NCBI GenBank assembly: GCA_002633005.1 | Contig: NMRA01000297.1 | Location: 170,737-234,736 of the forward strand | Direction: 5' to 3' | Length of the DNA stretch: 64,000 nt | Origin: Phoronis australis | Lineage: Eukaryota; Phoronida; Phoronidae | Part shown: positions 13,207 through 25,485 of the stretch, piece after piece | Numbering within the stretch: the first letter of the stretch is position 1 | How the letters are laid out: each line of letters begins with the position of its first letter | The notes under the pieces: generated by a model | Told to the model about the DNA's origin: nothing | Seen by the model: only the letters and a program-made list of their open reading frames with translations | The model's database searches: none | Position numbers and translations under genes: made by a program

Positions 13207-14460
13207 TACGCCGTAAAATGTAACAATTTCGTAAAATGTAACAATTGTTACATTTTATGTCATTGTTACAATTTACGTTGTGTGCCGCCTCTCCTAAAAT
13301 GTAACAAGTCGTTACATTTTATGTAACTGTTACAATTTACGTAAAATGCACATGCGAAAAATGTAACAATGTTACATTTTACGAAAGCCACGTCATATTT
13401 CATGAGTTTGCATTGTACATGTATTTGTCACAAGGAGGAAAACCGTTGACACACTTAACGCCTTCTGTCTCGGATAGTGTGAATGAAATGCTATCTAATG
13501 TGCCAGGTCGACTTGATAGATGCGTCCCTATGCACTTTCCATGTTTTTTAACATGAGTAGTTTTATGGTAAAGTCAAAAATGTTCACCGTACAGTTTCAG
13601 CTCCACACGAAAGGAGTTTTGCAGGATCAGGTAACAAGTTTTTTTATCGTTAAGGCGTTCTTGCAATCTTTTGTTGGCGCTCATAAACCAACTGTGCATC
13701 CGACATTACAGTAAACACACTTCCCTTGGTAAGAAAAATAATGACATCGTATTTGGCTAAAATTTATCGTATTTTTTCGGGAACGAACGACAATAACAAA
13801 ATTTCTCATTGAGAATTCAATCTCGGAAGCCAATTTGATAGATAAAAGACAAGTTTTAGTCCACTATAGTTTATTTCGGCCATTGTTTTATTGCCTTGGA
13901 GTCATCGCTAATGCCGTAATTTGCCCTGCTCCACACAAAAGGAGCAAAACCAAAGTTGCTGATGCCCATGGGTTCTGTCTACCACCTTAGTTACGAGTGA
14001 CAATATCTTAAACACATTGTGATGGAAGGAAATAAAACCACGTATTTATTTGGCGGCAGGTTGAAAGGCTTTGCCAAAGCAACAGCAAAATACCGCCTTT
14101 GAGCACAGCGAGCCAATAGTGTAAAAAAGTGGCGGCATAGTAACGTTTGTTATACTGCTTTAACGCTGAAAGAAAGTTCCTATGATGCCTAACCTTCCTG
14201 AAATAGCGGTGGTAACAACAGTTGGAACCGTGACGTGTATACGTAAAAATGGCATGCCTAGTTGGGGAAATAAAAAATATTTTGCAGTCTGAAAGGACAT
14301 GATCATTTTGCTCAAACCTTGTCAAGGTCGATGATGTAAAGGGACAATAGTCCATGGAAGCTGACTGGACGTGAAGTCACGTGTCTCATGAGGAGCCACT
14401 TCTTGTGTTGCAGCTCGCAGATAAGGGAATTTGGCATATTAATCCTTTTGATGCATTGCA

Positions 14461-15868
14461 TTAAGGTTATCTCCAACCTTATGTAGTGGACTCCATTCTA
14501 ACTCGTATATAAAAAAACTAAGCTTTGTCAACTTGTAAAAGTATATATTTTCTGATAGAACAAAGACTAGGAAATATAAATATACTTTTTGTATTGATGA
14601 GCCATTATTATTTTTACGTAAAAACCTTTTTTAAATCAAAATTTCATTTAAGAAAGGTACATTCATAGTAAAATAACCCCTCGGTCGATTTTAATGAAAC
14701 CTTTTTAAACGAAAACTTCACCAGATACCTCCAAATGGTGTTAGGAATTTTCGATTAGTCTGTTCGTTTGGTTTCTTTGACAAGGTGTTTTTGTAAAAGA
14801 ATTGAAGTTTTATTCGTCTATGTCACATTAAGCAAAAACTATGCTTTTATATCAAAAATCCTAAAAATATTTTTGAGATTGATGACTAAATATTAGGTGT
14901 GGAAAGTTTCAGCGAAATCCATCCAGTCGTTTTTGAGAACTAATGTTCCTAAGTTCAAATAAAGTCGATTTGCCGAAGCCGAGAAAAAGCCGATTTAACT
15001 GGGACAAATGCAAATCTCAAAGTCTTCGGTTAATATTCGATGAAAACTTGTTTTCGGTAGACATAACCTATACAATCCTTACCTATGTTAGCTATTTCAA
15101 CGTTCACTCGTAATGTCAACAGATTTTGCAGTGCGTAACTAACTTAATTAACATTAAAACCTCAAAATAGACTTTTTGTTCCCGGCCAAGCTTTACTGTT
15201 GTTTACCCCCTACTTTCTAAGTTGGTCACACTTCATAGCCTGTACACGTCACGTGATGGGAGACTGGTACGAAACCAAGTAAGAAATGGATTACAAAAAT
15301 CGAATCAATGGCTAAAGTATGTCGTTAGCATGAAGTCGAAATATCGAAATGTCAACTTATTATTTGAATTAAGGAATTAGGGTAAGGATTTATCTCTTTT
15401 CACAACTTTCTGTGTTCATAACCACAGATGCCTGAGGCGACTCGTAGCATTCGTTTTCAACGCCAACGGTCGCATGCATGTAGACTCACAACTCCCTTAG
15501 GATCAAAACTACGTTTTGTCTTTGTTTTCCCGGACACCATTCTATCATAAGTACACCTCGTTGGCTCAATGTTATGGCGACTTTGTGAATGAAAGGACTG
15601 ACTGAGGGTATACGAAGCTGTTCTGTACCTGGCGGGAGATTCGATTTACTTGACAGCCCTTTAACCTTTGATCTTGGTTAAGTAGTAAATAAATATCCAC
15701 GCGGTTGTGCGGTTCCAAGGTGGTTCTGCTAAATCTTTTTTTCTCGCCACGCGTTATGTATTTTGGATTTGAATTTCCCCGAGAATGAAGATAAGGTATT
15801 TTGCTAGACACAAGTGAAATATTGTAAAAATGGCCAGTTTTTGTGAATAATGTTGGAGATAACCTTAA
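14461..15868. mobile_element. TTAA-bounded TIR element
   Basis: TTAA at 14461-14464 followed by GGTTATCTCCAAC; the inverse GTTGGAGATAACC followed by TTAA at 15865-15868. A TTAA duplication is typical of the piggyBac and Kolobok superfamilies. About 1.4 kb with no intact transposase, so non-autonomous. It lies inside the 13.2-17.2 kb inverted-repeat region. Confidence 0.6.
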
Positions 15869-16565
15869 TGCTCGTATTAAACATCACTGACTTCGGGCGG
15901 TTTTTGTTCCATGCAATCCACTTTCAATGACACCTAATTCAAGTCATTTTGTTAAATCATTGCGCTTTTCTAAGAATATTGGGGGCCCATTCCACGTAAA
16001 ATCGTTGCGTGTTCTTTTGGGTTCGTTACCAACTATTCTGACTAATGAGTCGGTGACCGCAGCTGCCTAGTCGTTAGTTGTCGAAAAATGTCTGCCTCCA
16101 GAGTTCAACTTAACGTAATTTTTGAACTTACGCATTATCGTGGAACGATCCCCAGTTCTTTGACAAGGAATGTGTTCAACAAGTCAGAGACAAAATTACA
16201 GTCTGAATTCAGTTCTTTGTGGCAAATTACAGATGGGTATATTTATATTTACAAATAATACAGCGCTTGCCAATAGTTCAGAAATAATCAATTTTTGAAG
16301 TTGGTGCACGCCTAAACAAGATTTTAAAGCTCAGCCTACTCGTTTCCAAAGAATAGGCCTACTCTGCATCCACAGCTGTCAAGACGTTCCTCGCAATATC
16401 GTTTAAGCTGAATATAGGGGCCGCTTTAAAATCCTTTTGGAACAGCACTGGCCGTCCACTATGGAAAGCCCGATGACAACATTGAACCATAAATGTGATC
16501 ATTTTAAAATCTTTGAGGACCACGATGTATCGGGACTTTGCTAAACATGTATTGTGTCCTCAATA

Positions 16566-16702
16566 AATAAACTTAAAATATTATTAATAATAACAACGAT
16601 AACGAAAACGAAGCGATAACGAGAAATGCTAGTGATAGAAGTAACAGCATTAATAGCAGTAACAGTAGTGATGGTAATGTAATAGTAATAAAAATGATAA
16701 TA
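16566..16702. repeat. Low-complexity A/G-rich triplet tract
   Basis: Degenerate AAC, AGT and AAT triplets over about 135 bp, probably a decayed microsatellite. Confidence 0.6.
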
Positions 16703-17241
16703 GGTAGTCAAATTCATGTCGTGTCAGCCCGTGTCATTCCTATAGAACATGTATACGAAACGTGCAGCCCAAAAGGGTGTTTTTTCACAGAAAAAATACT
16801 CTCCAAAATGGTGCCATTTCCGAAAAACTATATCTGAAATGCAGCTTTCCTGAATTTCTGAAACAGAAGTGTGCGAAGTGTGAATTTTTACACAAATTAG
16901 TCTCTAAATGGGTCACTTTTGTTCGAGCCGGCTCTCTAAACGGGACGGTATTCAAATTTTTCGGGCGGCATTCATCATCTAAAAATACTCGAGTACCCCC
17001 CCCGGCCGTGTCAGATACCACTTGTTCGTGATTTTGGTAATTTTTTTTGCAATATGACGTGGGTTTCGTAAAATGTAACAATGGTACATTTCTCGCATGT
17101 GCATTCGACGTGAAATTTAACAACTACGCAAAATGTAACAACTTATTATATTTTAGGAGAGGCTTAGCAACATAAAATATAACAATGACGTAAAATACAA
17201 CAGTTGTTACATTTTACGAAATTTTTACATTTTACGGCGTA

Positions 17242-19729
17242 TTAGTGCATTCATGATGCTGCTGTTGAACCGGAATTCTAGCATTGTTTGATCGTTGGTA
17301 TTAGTGTTTTGCAGACGATAAAATGTAAGGCGTATAGATTTCTACTCTGCACTACTTTGTGATTCGCCCATGTAATATCAAAAAATTACATGTACGTATT
17401 CGTACCCAGTCGCAGTCAATCTGCAGTCCCAAAATATTAAACTCCAAATTCTGCTACATACGTGTAACCCAGTCAAAACTAATTTTTCTACACCCTGTGC
17501 TTACCATCGGTGTCGGAGTATAAATTCTCCTTCCAGGTGCGGCCGAAGTAATCTCATGAGCATACTTTCCAAACACTCGTCTTGCACTTATGAGCTTCTG
17601 CTTGCTTTTTTGGCGAGTCTCTTGGGTGTATTGTACACAACCTTGTTAACTAAAATGTAATTTGTAAAGTATTTAGCACAAGCATATCTCTTTCAAAGAG
17701 CTGTGTAATGATAGTCTCGAAGTCAATACAGTTCAGAATGTCATTTTCATACACATGAGTTTGAGCTAGTTTAAATATTTTGCCTTCCGACTCCCCCCTC
17801 ACCCCAATCCCCGTCAAGAGGGGCAATCAACGTCATGTGGATTATAGTGTGAACGTGTTGCTGAGATGGAGTGCGCCTTTCAATTTTCTGGTATTTTGTG
17901 TCATTTTTTCACTATTTCGATGTGTATTTGCGGTGCCAGTATTAACTTGGCATACAAGTTTCGGTAGTTTGATATTCTGCATTAAATGAATCATAGTTGC
18001 GTAATTTTGAAATGTCACGAGCCACGTTTTAAGCCCTTTTCAGTAGGTTTAGACATGGGTCGTCATTTTTTCAGTTTGACTTGCTGTAAAGATCGCCCCA
18101 GATTTGGAATCCCACCTACTCCCCCCTACAAGAGGGCGGAGAGGGGGGGAACGCATGTCAGCATTTTCCGATGAGATGCAACTGTGTGCAACCGGGAATG
18201 CGCTGAAAAATGGAACACCCCACGAGGGTTTTAAGGCACTCCAACAAGAAATTTTCAGATTTATCCATGTTGACGTGAATTTTGGTTCTTTACAGCGGTA
18301 GCCTGTATATTTCGTCAAAAATCATGACCCTGATAATTTGATCGACACAACGAGTTTCGTGCAAACGATCTTCAAATGAATTTGTATTCTTCGATATTTT
18401 TCGAAGAAAATAGCCGATTTTTTATGAACCATCGAGAATGTTATCCTTGCGTAATTCACAGATAGTGGTTTTTAAGTCAGTTTTAATAACTTTCGATTCC
18501 GGTCAATGATATAGCTAGTTAATAGTATCACGTTTATTTTTTGTATTGTCGCATGTCTTGATGCTACTGTGTTTCGCATGAGCGTATCATATAGTTTTCT
18601 TGAGCACACAATGTGGTCTTCATAACTTGGTTTTCATGAGCGCATTATGTAGTTTCATGAACATGTCAATCAATATGAAAGGTATGTTGCCCAAATACTG
18701 GAAACAAACAATTACATTATCGGGTCACCTTCCCTACCATAAAAGTTTGTACATTTCACAAAAATGTAAGCAAAAGCAATTGTTTCCATGGTTTAGGAAC
18801 TCTATGTGAGTGGCCCCTTACAAAGGATAAGGAAAACATTAATCAAAATAATAACCATGAATGCCATCTGCCGACCCTTTTCAAGAGCTGGGATTTATTT
18901 CAAATGATATAATTTCAAAGAAAACATGGAAAAAGGAGCGACTCCATTATACAGTGTCTTCTTATTTAGATGTCTAAATCAATTTGCCATGGAAAATCAG
19001 GACATACATTTTTTGGACAGTTTCGAAGACTGTAAGCAAAATTTTTATAACTGTGGACCCCTACAAACATGTCCTAGCCAGAGCTCCCTAAGGGTGAATC
19101 CATCCTTGGTAATTGACAAATATCATTAAAATATTCTTTCTTCTAGTTGTTTCACTATTTTCTTTTCTTAGTCTAGTTGCCAGCCAAATAGCTCCCATAG
19201 TGAACCCAGCAATTTTGATTACTGTAAAGTTTTTTGTTGAAATATATCAAATATGATCAGGAGAACAAAATTAGCTTGGTTGCACTTAGTGCAACTTTGA
19301 GCACTTTTTGCAATTCAAGATGGCGTATTCCGCCATTTTGAATTTCGACCCACTTTGGGTTTTTCTACTTGATGACTAACAGGGTGATGTAGTACATTGT
19401 TCATACCTTTTTCTGTGATGGGGAGTCCATTTCTGGTGTTAGTGTATTAATACGGGGTCATTTTAAAGGTCAAATCAGAGGTCAAATGTCAAAACTGCCT
19501 AGCAGCCTTCTGACATTTAGTTTTTTATCTCACTATTTTTCATTTTCTTCGTTAACGTCTTAAAGATATATTTTCAAAAGGCTCAGTATTACATACATGT
19601 ACTGTACTGGGCCAAACATTTTGCTAACAAGTTTCATAAGGGTTGTTTTGGGACAATAGAGAAAGCACATGGCATGGGAATGCTCATACGCTCAGCAATT
19701 CAATGCTGGTGCGTCTAGTATGGTTACTA
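17242..19729. other. No gene recognised
   Basis: Several short frames around 17780-18320 overlap on both strands and contain two C/G-rich patches (17790-17825, 18116-18150). Near 19441-19500 there are AGGTCA-like hexamers in a sequence resembling the 6.8-7.9 kb repeat. No credible gene. Confidence 0.4.
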
Positions 19730-20327
19730 CCCATTATTCCAAAAGCACTTCTCCGAAAGGCCTCTACTCCGAAAAGAAAACATTAATCCGAAGAAACCCA
19801 CGCCTCCTCCAAATATGAACGCATTTGTTTCATTTTATAACACTAATACATGCGCGCACCCAGTCTAAAATATGGGGGGACTCGAATTTTTGGCAGTGTG
19901 GACGTTCAGGGCTATGAATTGTGCGTTCGTGCCTTTTCAGTGACTTTTGTCTCGTTTCCTCGAACATTTTGTAGTTTGGAGGCGGACCTTTTAGCCCACT
20001 TCGCCAAATGGGGGGTTCATTGGAACCCCCCGAGCCCCCTCCCCCTTTCTCTCGATCAAGCGAACTTCAAAACAGATAGGATACAAGAGTTGTTATCTGC
20101 TAACACAGTAATAGTGGCAGAAATAGGCCATTGGACTTCATTGTCCAAATCTATTTCTGTGTGGGTATTTTGTTAGTAAGTAACAAATTAATAAACCATT
20201 CGTGAAATTTTGAGAAAATTTTGGAAGATCGAGTAAAAAATCGTATTAACGGTGTTGTTTCGGAGTAGTGGACCTTCGGAGTAGCTGTTTTTTTCGAGTT
20301 GTGGCATGGCCCATCGGAGTATTAACC
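19730..20327. mobile_element. TIR element with TACTCCGAA sub-repeats, carrying a nested MITE
   Basis: The left side has TTCTCCGAAAGG and CTACTCCGAAAAG; the right side has the inverse forms TTTCGGAGTAG and CTTCGGAGTAGC, giving imperfect inverted ends about 600 bp apart. MITE copy B sits inside. No transposase. Confidence 0.5.
19849..20046 (+). mobile_element. MITE family M1, copy B (right end lost)
   Basis: Starts CATGCGCGCACCCAG and follows copy A through GAGGCGGACC and CCAAATGGGG, then diverges before the terminal inverted repeat. Confidence 0.7.
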
Positions 20328-20330
20328 TGT

Positions 20331-21313
20331 TACAATCCAGTATAGTCAACGGAAAGGCTAGATGTTCTGTAGGTAGACAATATCATCATAGCCATGTTGT
20401 TATTCAATGTCTACTCAAATGGGGCCAAGTCTTATGAAGGTCTTATGGTTTACCTAAAGATGGTCCTTCAACAACCCTGTCTCAAGGAGATAATGACATA
20501 TTTCTTCCTAGCAGGTCACTATAATTGTGTACGGTACCTGCGCTGGTGTAGTAGTTTTCAAAATAAACCAAACAACGTGAAAATTCTTTCTTCTTTGTCT
20601 TAGTTTTCACAATTTGCACGTAACTCCATCCATAAATAAACAATTAAACGGTTAAGCGCAATAACGTCAAACTAAACCACGACAAAAGTTCGACAAACGT
20701 GCAATAAGTGTTCGACCCAGATGCTAAAAATTTCTGGCAAGAAGTTTATACCAAGTTTAGCAGTTTGACAAAGTTCTTTCGAAGCTTATATTGAAGTTTT
20801 CTGTTTGTGGAGCACCTGTCCAATAATATCAAAACGTATTCGAAGCTACGCTCACCTGTCTATCTCGAGTACCCCACCCTATCCTATGGCAGTCGCTACG
20901 AAGGTTTCAGCACACGCCTGTAAATTATTGGGGCCAGAGTGTGGGTCACTCCCACCACCTAGGTCCTGGTTTAGTGGCCCGTGTGGGTGACGCTGCCTCA
21001 AACGCATGAGTGGTAGGTGATAGCCCGTACCCTTCTGCCACCGCTTCCTGCTCATATGGTGACTGTAACGTTAACTTAGTAAAGCCTCGTGGGTAAAAAC
21101 GACCCTCCTCAAAAGAAAGTTTATAATTGACATCAGGTTGATTTCCATTCAAATAGAGTGCTTACAAAACATTCATACCCACTAATCACAAAAAATTAAT
21201 GGAAAAGTCAGTGTGAAAAGTTTGGTCGTCTACTCAAGTTTATATCAGGAACGTCTCACACAAGAACAAAAATCATTGTAAACGTTACTCTCGGAAAGAC
21301 ATCACATGCACCT
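20331..21313. other. No gene recognised; possible transposon-derived fragment
   Basis: A plus frame at 20394-20603 includes YFFLAGHYNCVRYLRW, which faintly recalls a motif I associate with repeat-encoded proteins of marine invertebrates. Too short and degraded to name. Confidence 0.25.
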
Positions 21314-21934
21314 TAAAGAGTTCCCACCATGCATTTTCTTACGTTTTCAGGTTTCAGTTAGCTAATATGAATCGAATACCATAAAATCTTGCTAAATATG
21401 CACTTTTTATGCCAAATAGTGGCAACTTTTTTTAATTTTGAAGAAAAATTACTTATTTCTAAGTTTCCCGCCAAATGATGCAATGGGTGGAAGACGGTTG
21501 GCCGCTTGACAATCATTTGCAATGTAGGAACACTGCAGGTCAGAAGACAATGACAATATTAGGCGAGAATTGGACAATTATTATGCAGACAGAGAGGAGA
21601 GTGGATACGGGCACTTATACTCAAGTACTTGAAGAATCAGACAACGAATTCGATTTCCCATTCATCGAACTTTCGTCGGGTTTAGGCCGTATGAACTCGA
21701 CCCACTTGCACGAGAAATGACATATGTGAGCCACAACCAACTCTACCAAGTGGTGGTCAATACTCAAAAAATAGACACTTAATAATTACTGACACAGCCA
21801 ACCACAGTCTAAACACAATATGCATAAGCACTCGATCTGGGTCGGGGTCCAGGGCCTGGCATCACTCGCCCTAGAATGGAAGCAGTTTGTTCGTTATTTA
21901 CAAAATTTTCAAATACACTTACATGTTGGTGAGT

Positions 21935-22322
21935 CCTTCATTGTAACGCCGCTTATGTGTGTGGTCGAAACATGATTCTTTGAAATATGCCGATCAAAGT
22001 GTGGCTTACGCCAAACTGAATCTCATGTTCCACACTGACACTCCACACTCTTGTTCGACGCACAATCATGGGTGGCGCAGCACTGAAAAAAGTGGGGGCT
22101 AACCCCCCCCCAGCCCTCCTGTGTTGCACCGCCTATAGACCATGGGCGGCTTAGCCCTGAAAAAGTGGGAGGCTATAGCCCTACCCCAGGCCCCTATGGT
22201 GCGCCGCCCATGACAAACCGATGCCATTTTTGTGCAACTTTCACGTATTTAGGAAATTTGAACACTAAGACGTTCACAGTCAAGTTGTTGTTACCACAGT
22301 TTCCACAAACGCACCTTTTCAT
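21935..22322 (-). pseudogene. THAP zinc-finger relic in P-like copy 1, interrupted
   Basis: From ATG at 22322 the frame shows the paired cysteines and CGNCGNNN, then FKFPK and KWHRFV, the C-x2-C, hydrophobic core and invariant Trp of a THAP DNA-binding domain. At 22213 it is interrupted by a nested 148-bp insertion; beyond that (22065 downward) RRTRVW continues, and the expected distal Cys/His pair is lost to frameshifts. Not functional as it stands. Confidence 0.6.
22066..22213. mobile_element. 148-bp dimeric TIR insertion nested in the THAP relic
   Basis: Ends TCATGGGTGGCGC and GCGCCGCCCATGA, flanked by CAA on each side (3-bp duplication). Comparison with the second P-like copy, which lacks it, gives the empty site. 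The interior is two head-to-tail units of about 74 bp, each starting ATGGGYGGC and ending near CCGCCYAT. Confidence 0.75.
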
Positions 22323-22560
22323 GTCTGAAAAAGACGGCCACACGCGGACTTTCTTCACAACTCCTCAGTATCGCACTGGTAAAACAACAACGGCTGAGGT
22401 GGTCTTCCACCCATTGCGTACAAACTCTATAACAGAAAAATATATTTTTAAAATTTTTAGATTGTTCCGTAGCAACAGGTGTATTAAAGGCTATTAAATC
22501 TGTTAAGATGTAATAATAAAATTCCTTTTTGAGACACAGGGTCATGGTGGGAACTCTCTA

Positions 22561-23352
22561 ATTAGCAATACAAAATTGGTACTCTCTCTGAGCACACACT
22601 TTTCATTGAGCACTGCTGTCGAATGCACTGCGGTCGACGCAACTGCAAATATTCAAAATAGAATCACAAATTTTCTAAACATTGCGATGGAGTTGTGTGG
22701 GCTCTTTTGATTGTATGGCGGGACTCTGATCATGTTTTGTGCGAGCGCGTCCCTAGTTGTAACTATATGTTGGATAAATGGAAAATCCTTCCCTTAGTGT
22801 GAAGTTCGTATCATGACCGCAAGCCGCATCGAACATTGATCGTCGCGGGGCCCCCTTGGTCTTGGGGACCCTGAACTAGAGGCATAACTTCAGTCCCTAA
22901 ACTTCTCAAACCAGTAAACAGCAGTGCTACAAATTCCATAGTCGGGCGCCTAAACTCTACATTGTCACCATGGGATCATTGTCGGATTTTACGGGAGCGG
23001 TTAGGAATATTTTTCTGCGGCTTTGGTGTTTGCTTGTCCGAGTCTGGAGTTAAATGAATCAAAAACCACAGAATCAGTTCCACCGCTTTAGGTGGAATTC
23101 AATATTTTTGAGCCGCCAATCGATTTACAACCCGCCGTTGAATTCAGCGGCTCTACCAATTTCATTAACAATCGACGGCTGCTGTGGTGACTGGCCATTT
23201 GGAGTTTTGAAGTACCTGTAATATCTGCGTACGACATTGACGTTGATTTTAGAGTCATCTCATTGAGATGCACGTTTTCTGAGCTAGAGACCAAACACTA
23301 AACTCACGTACATGTACGACTGACGAGAGTAAAACGTTGGCTTTAGTGATCG
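22561..23352. other. No gene recognised
   Basis: No recognisable features; one short minus frame at 23088-23294. Confidence 0.4.
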
Positions 23353-23357
23353 ATCTT

Positions 23358-25480
23358 CAGTGGCGGATATACGTTTTCAGTATGGGGGGGGGGTTAGGAT
23401 TCCCGCATAGGTCTAATCCGAGGCGCGTGGCGCCGAGCGGGAGGAAACCCCCCTCCCGTGTAAGGCAATTTTTGTTTTTGTAGCCAAACAGTGAATTTTT
23501 CAGGAATCCTGGTAAGTTTATGGCACTTAACATGTCCCTGGAGTTTTTCTAAAGATAATTAAAGACCCTTCTCGATTTCTTCACATGAACTTGGCTCATA
23601 AGTTTCGTGAAACCATAGTTGTGCACATCTGGGTATGAGTCACAACACCAGCAAAAATTTTTGTTGCAACATCTGCTTACAAACACCTTTTGTAGCATAC
23701 AAAAAAGTGTAGTGTGTATACAGGGGTTTAGACAACTACCAAATATTCAAGAGCATGAGGAGCACCGACGAGGCGTAAAAACTTGAATATCAGATGATCG
23801 CAACAGCTTTAAGCTGTTTAAGATCGAAGACCTGTACTGTTAATAGTCCGGAAATAAACATGTGTTCTGTCTCGTTACGAGAAAAACTGGCGAACGATGG
23901 TGCTCTCAGCTCATAGTCTGTTATTGAAAGCGACAATAAACAATTAGGCATCACTCTATTAAGCTGAATCACGTTGACAACAATTGAAAAACGTGAAATG
24001 TATCAGGAAACAAATCACCTGAAAACAGTTTCACGAAACCAAAACATTCTGTTCACCATGGTGAAAGGATAACAGGACCAGTTCGCAGAGGGGCCAGATG
24101 TACACTGAGAGTACACAAAAGCTCTGGCTTGGTCCGTCATGAGACCAAAAGTACACCTGTGCTGATTATCACTAAACCAGAATCAGTTTCTGTGCGCTCG
24201 TAGACCCTTTGCTGTACTGGGTAAATTTGGCATGTCCAAAAATAATTTCTATTTCGTTTTCATTGTACACAAACATAAAAACGACATTATATACAGGGCC
24301 CGCTTGGAAAGCAGTGCTATCACTGAAGAGGCCACCCTCATTTTAAATATCACAATAATAAATAAATAAATACAAACTGTGTAGAATTATAACTTATTAC
24401 CTGGGTGTTTCTCCAGAAACATTGGTCCTATCTTTCTGTTGTCTAGACTGCCGAGGAATCTGTATATCGGATCCAATGGTTTGGTCGTCTTAGAACCATT
24501 CTACCCAGATATCTTTGATGTTTGTTCCCAAAGCTTGCACTTCGTCAACTTCTGGTGTCAATGAGCTTGTAAGCCTCTGCAATGTCAACATCTCGTTTCG
24601 CAGCTCCATCCAAGAGAATTACAGCATGCGCAACTACATTTGATCCGTTCATCATGGACTACTTCAAATTTTGACGTAATATCCCAGGATCTATTTGCAT
24701 CTCTTGCAATTTTGAACATCGCACGAGTTCCGCAAGATTTTGTTGTGAAAGTACAGCCTCCCCGCAATTTCTGTACTGGTCGCAAATGCGGTCACTTTGT
24801 CAATGTGAGTGCCCCCTTGGTCATTCCTTGTATAGACATATCTTGTTAGAGTGTATCTTCAAACGGACTCGCGACCCGACTACGGCGCCCGCCACAACAG
24901 CAATTCTTTGGAAAACGATTTTTAAAAAAAATATTACATGTATATGTACACTGTATGATATTGCGCAAGACAAGAAGACCTTACTATACACCAGTCAAAT
25001 TCGAGTTACAAACGTGTGGAGTGTAATAGGATGACACGGCATGACAGATGAGGTAAAAACGTTGCACGTCAATTCGCCTGAATATCAGGGTTGCGGCACC
25101 ACAGCATTTCCCCTAATCAAATCAAAACATATCTTAGAGTAAAGAAGCTAGTTACGTAAAGAAATCAGCTATAGAGCTGCTCTTTCAGCGGTGCATCCAC
25201 CTAAAATGCTTGGCTACTTCAGAAGTGTCGACGGAAGCGCGCGCACAATTGTTCTCCGTGCGTTTTGCCGATGAGCCACGAAGACTCGAAATGCGTTGAT
25301 TTTCATAAAAGCAATTCACTATGCAAAAAAATTATATTTTTCCTCAATTTTTCCAAGTTGGTTTACACGCGCTGGCGATGCCGTTTTTGTTTTGCTGGAG
25401 ACGTTTTTGTTTTTTTATTTTTGGTCCTGGCCCAAGGGGGGGGGGTTTAAACCACCTGAACCCCCGTAGATCCGCCACTG
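23358..25480. mobile_element. 2.1-kb TIR element with 5-bp target duplication (hAT-like ends)
   Basis: Left end CAGTGGCGGATATACG, right end CGTAGATCCGCCACTG, flanked by ATCTT on both sides (23353-23357 and 25481-25485). CA...TG ends with CAGTGGCGG are common in hAT-type elements; a 5-bp duplication fits the hAT5 group, though Transib also makes 5 bp. Runs of G inside the left end and before the right end. Only short broken frames (for example minus 24585-24785), so no working transposase. Confidence 0.75.
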
Positions 25481-25485
25481 ATCTT

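Larger units (their letters stand above)
13207..17241. mobile_element. Candidate 4-kb composite element with long inverted foldback ends
   Basis: The left end (13209-13397) and right end (17052-17239) are inverted copies of a roughly 190-bp block built from TAAAATGTAACA motifs in both orientations. Homology extends past the foldback into CACGTCATAT on the inner side of each, and outer ends are CGCCGTAAAATG and CATTTTACGGCG. TA flanks both outer ends, consistent with a TA target duplication. No transposase frame is visible inside. Alternatively these are two independent inverted insertions. Confidence 0.5.
21314..22560 (-). mobile_element. P-like TIR element with THAP relic, copy 1
   Basis: Left end AAAGAGTTCCCACCATG and right end CATGGTGGGAACTCT are inverted. 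Terminal and internal sequence matches a second copy at 56566-57475. The minus strand encodes a degraded THAP zinc-finger segment starting about 240 bp from the right end, but no transposase body follows. THAP domains head P-element transposases, so this is probably a non-autonomous P-superfamily relative. A clean 8-bp target duplication was not found. Confidence 0.65.

Noticed and set aside
19450-19482. AGGTCA direct repeat with 6-bp spacing
   Set aside because: Non-standard spacing, in sequence resembling the 6.8-7.9 kb repeat, and no gene nearby.
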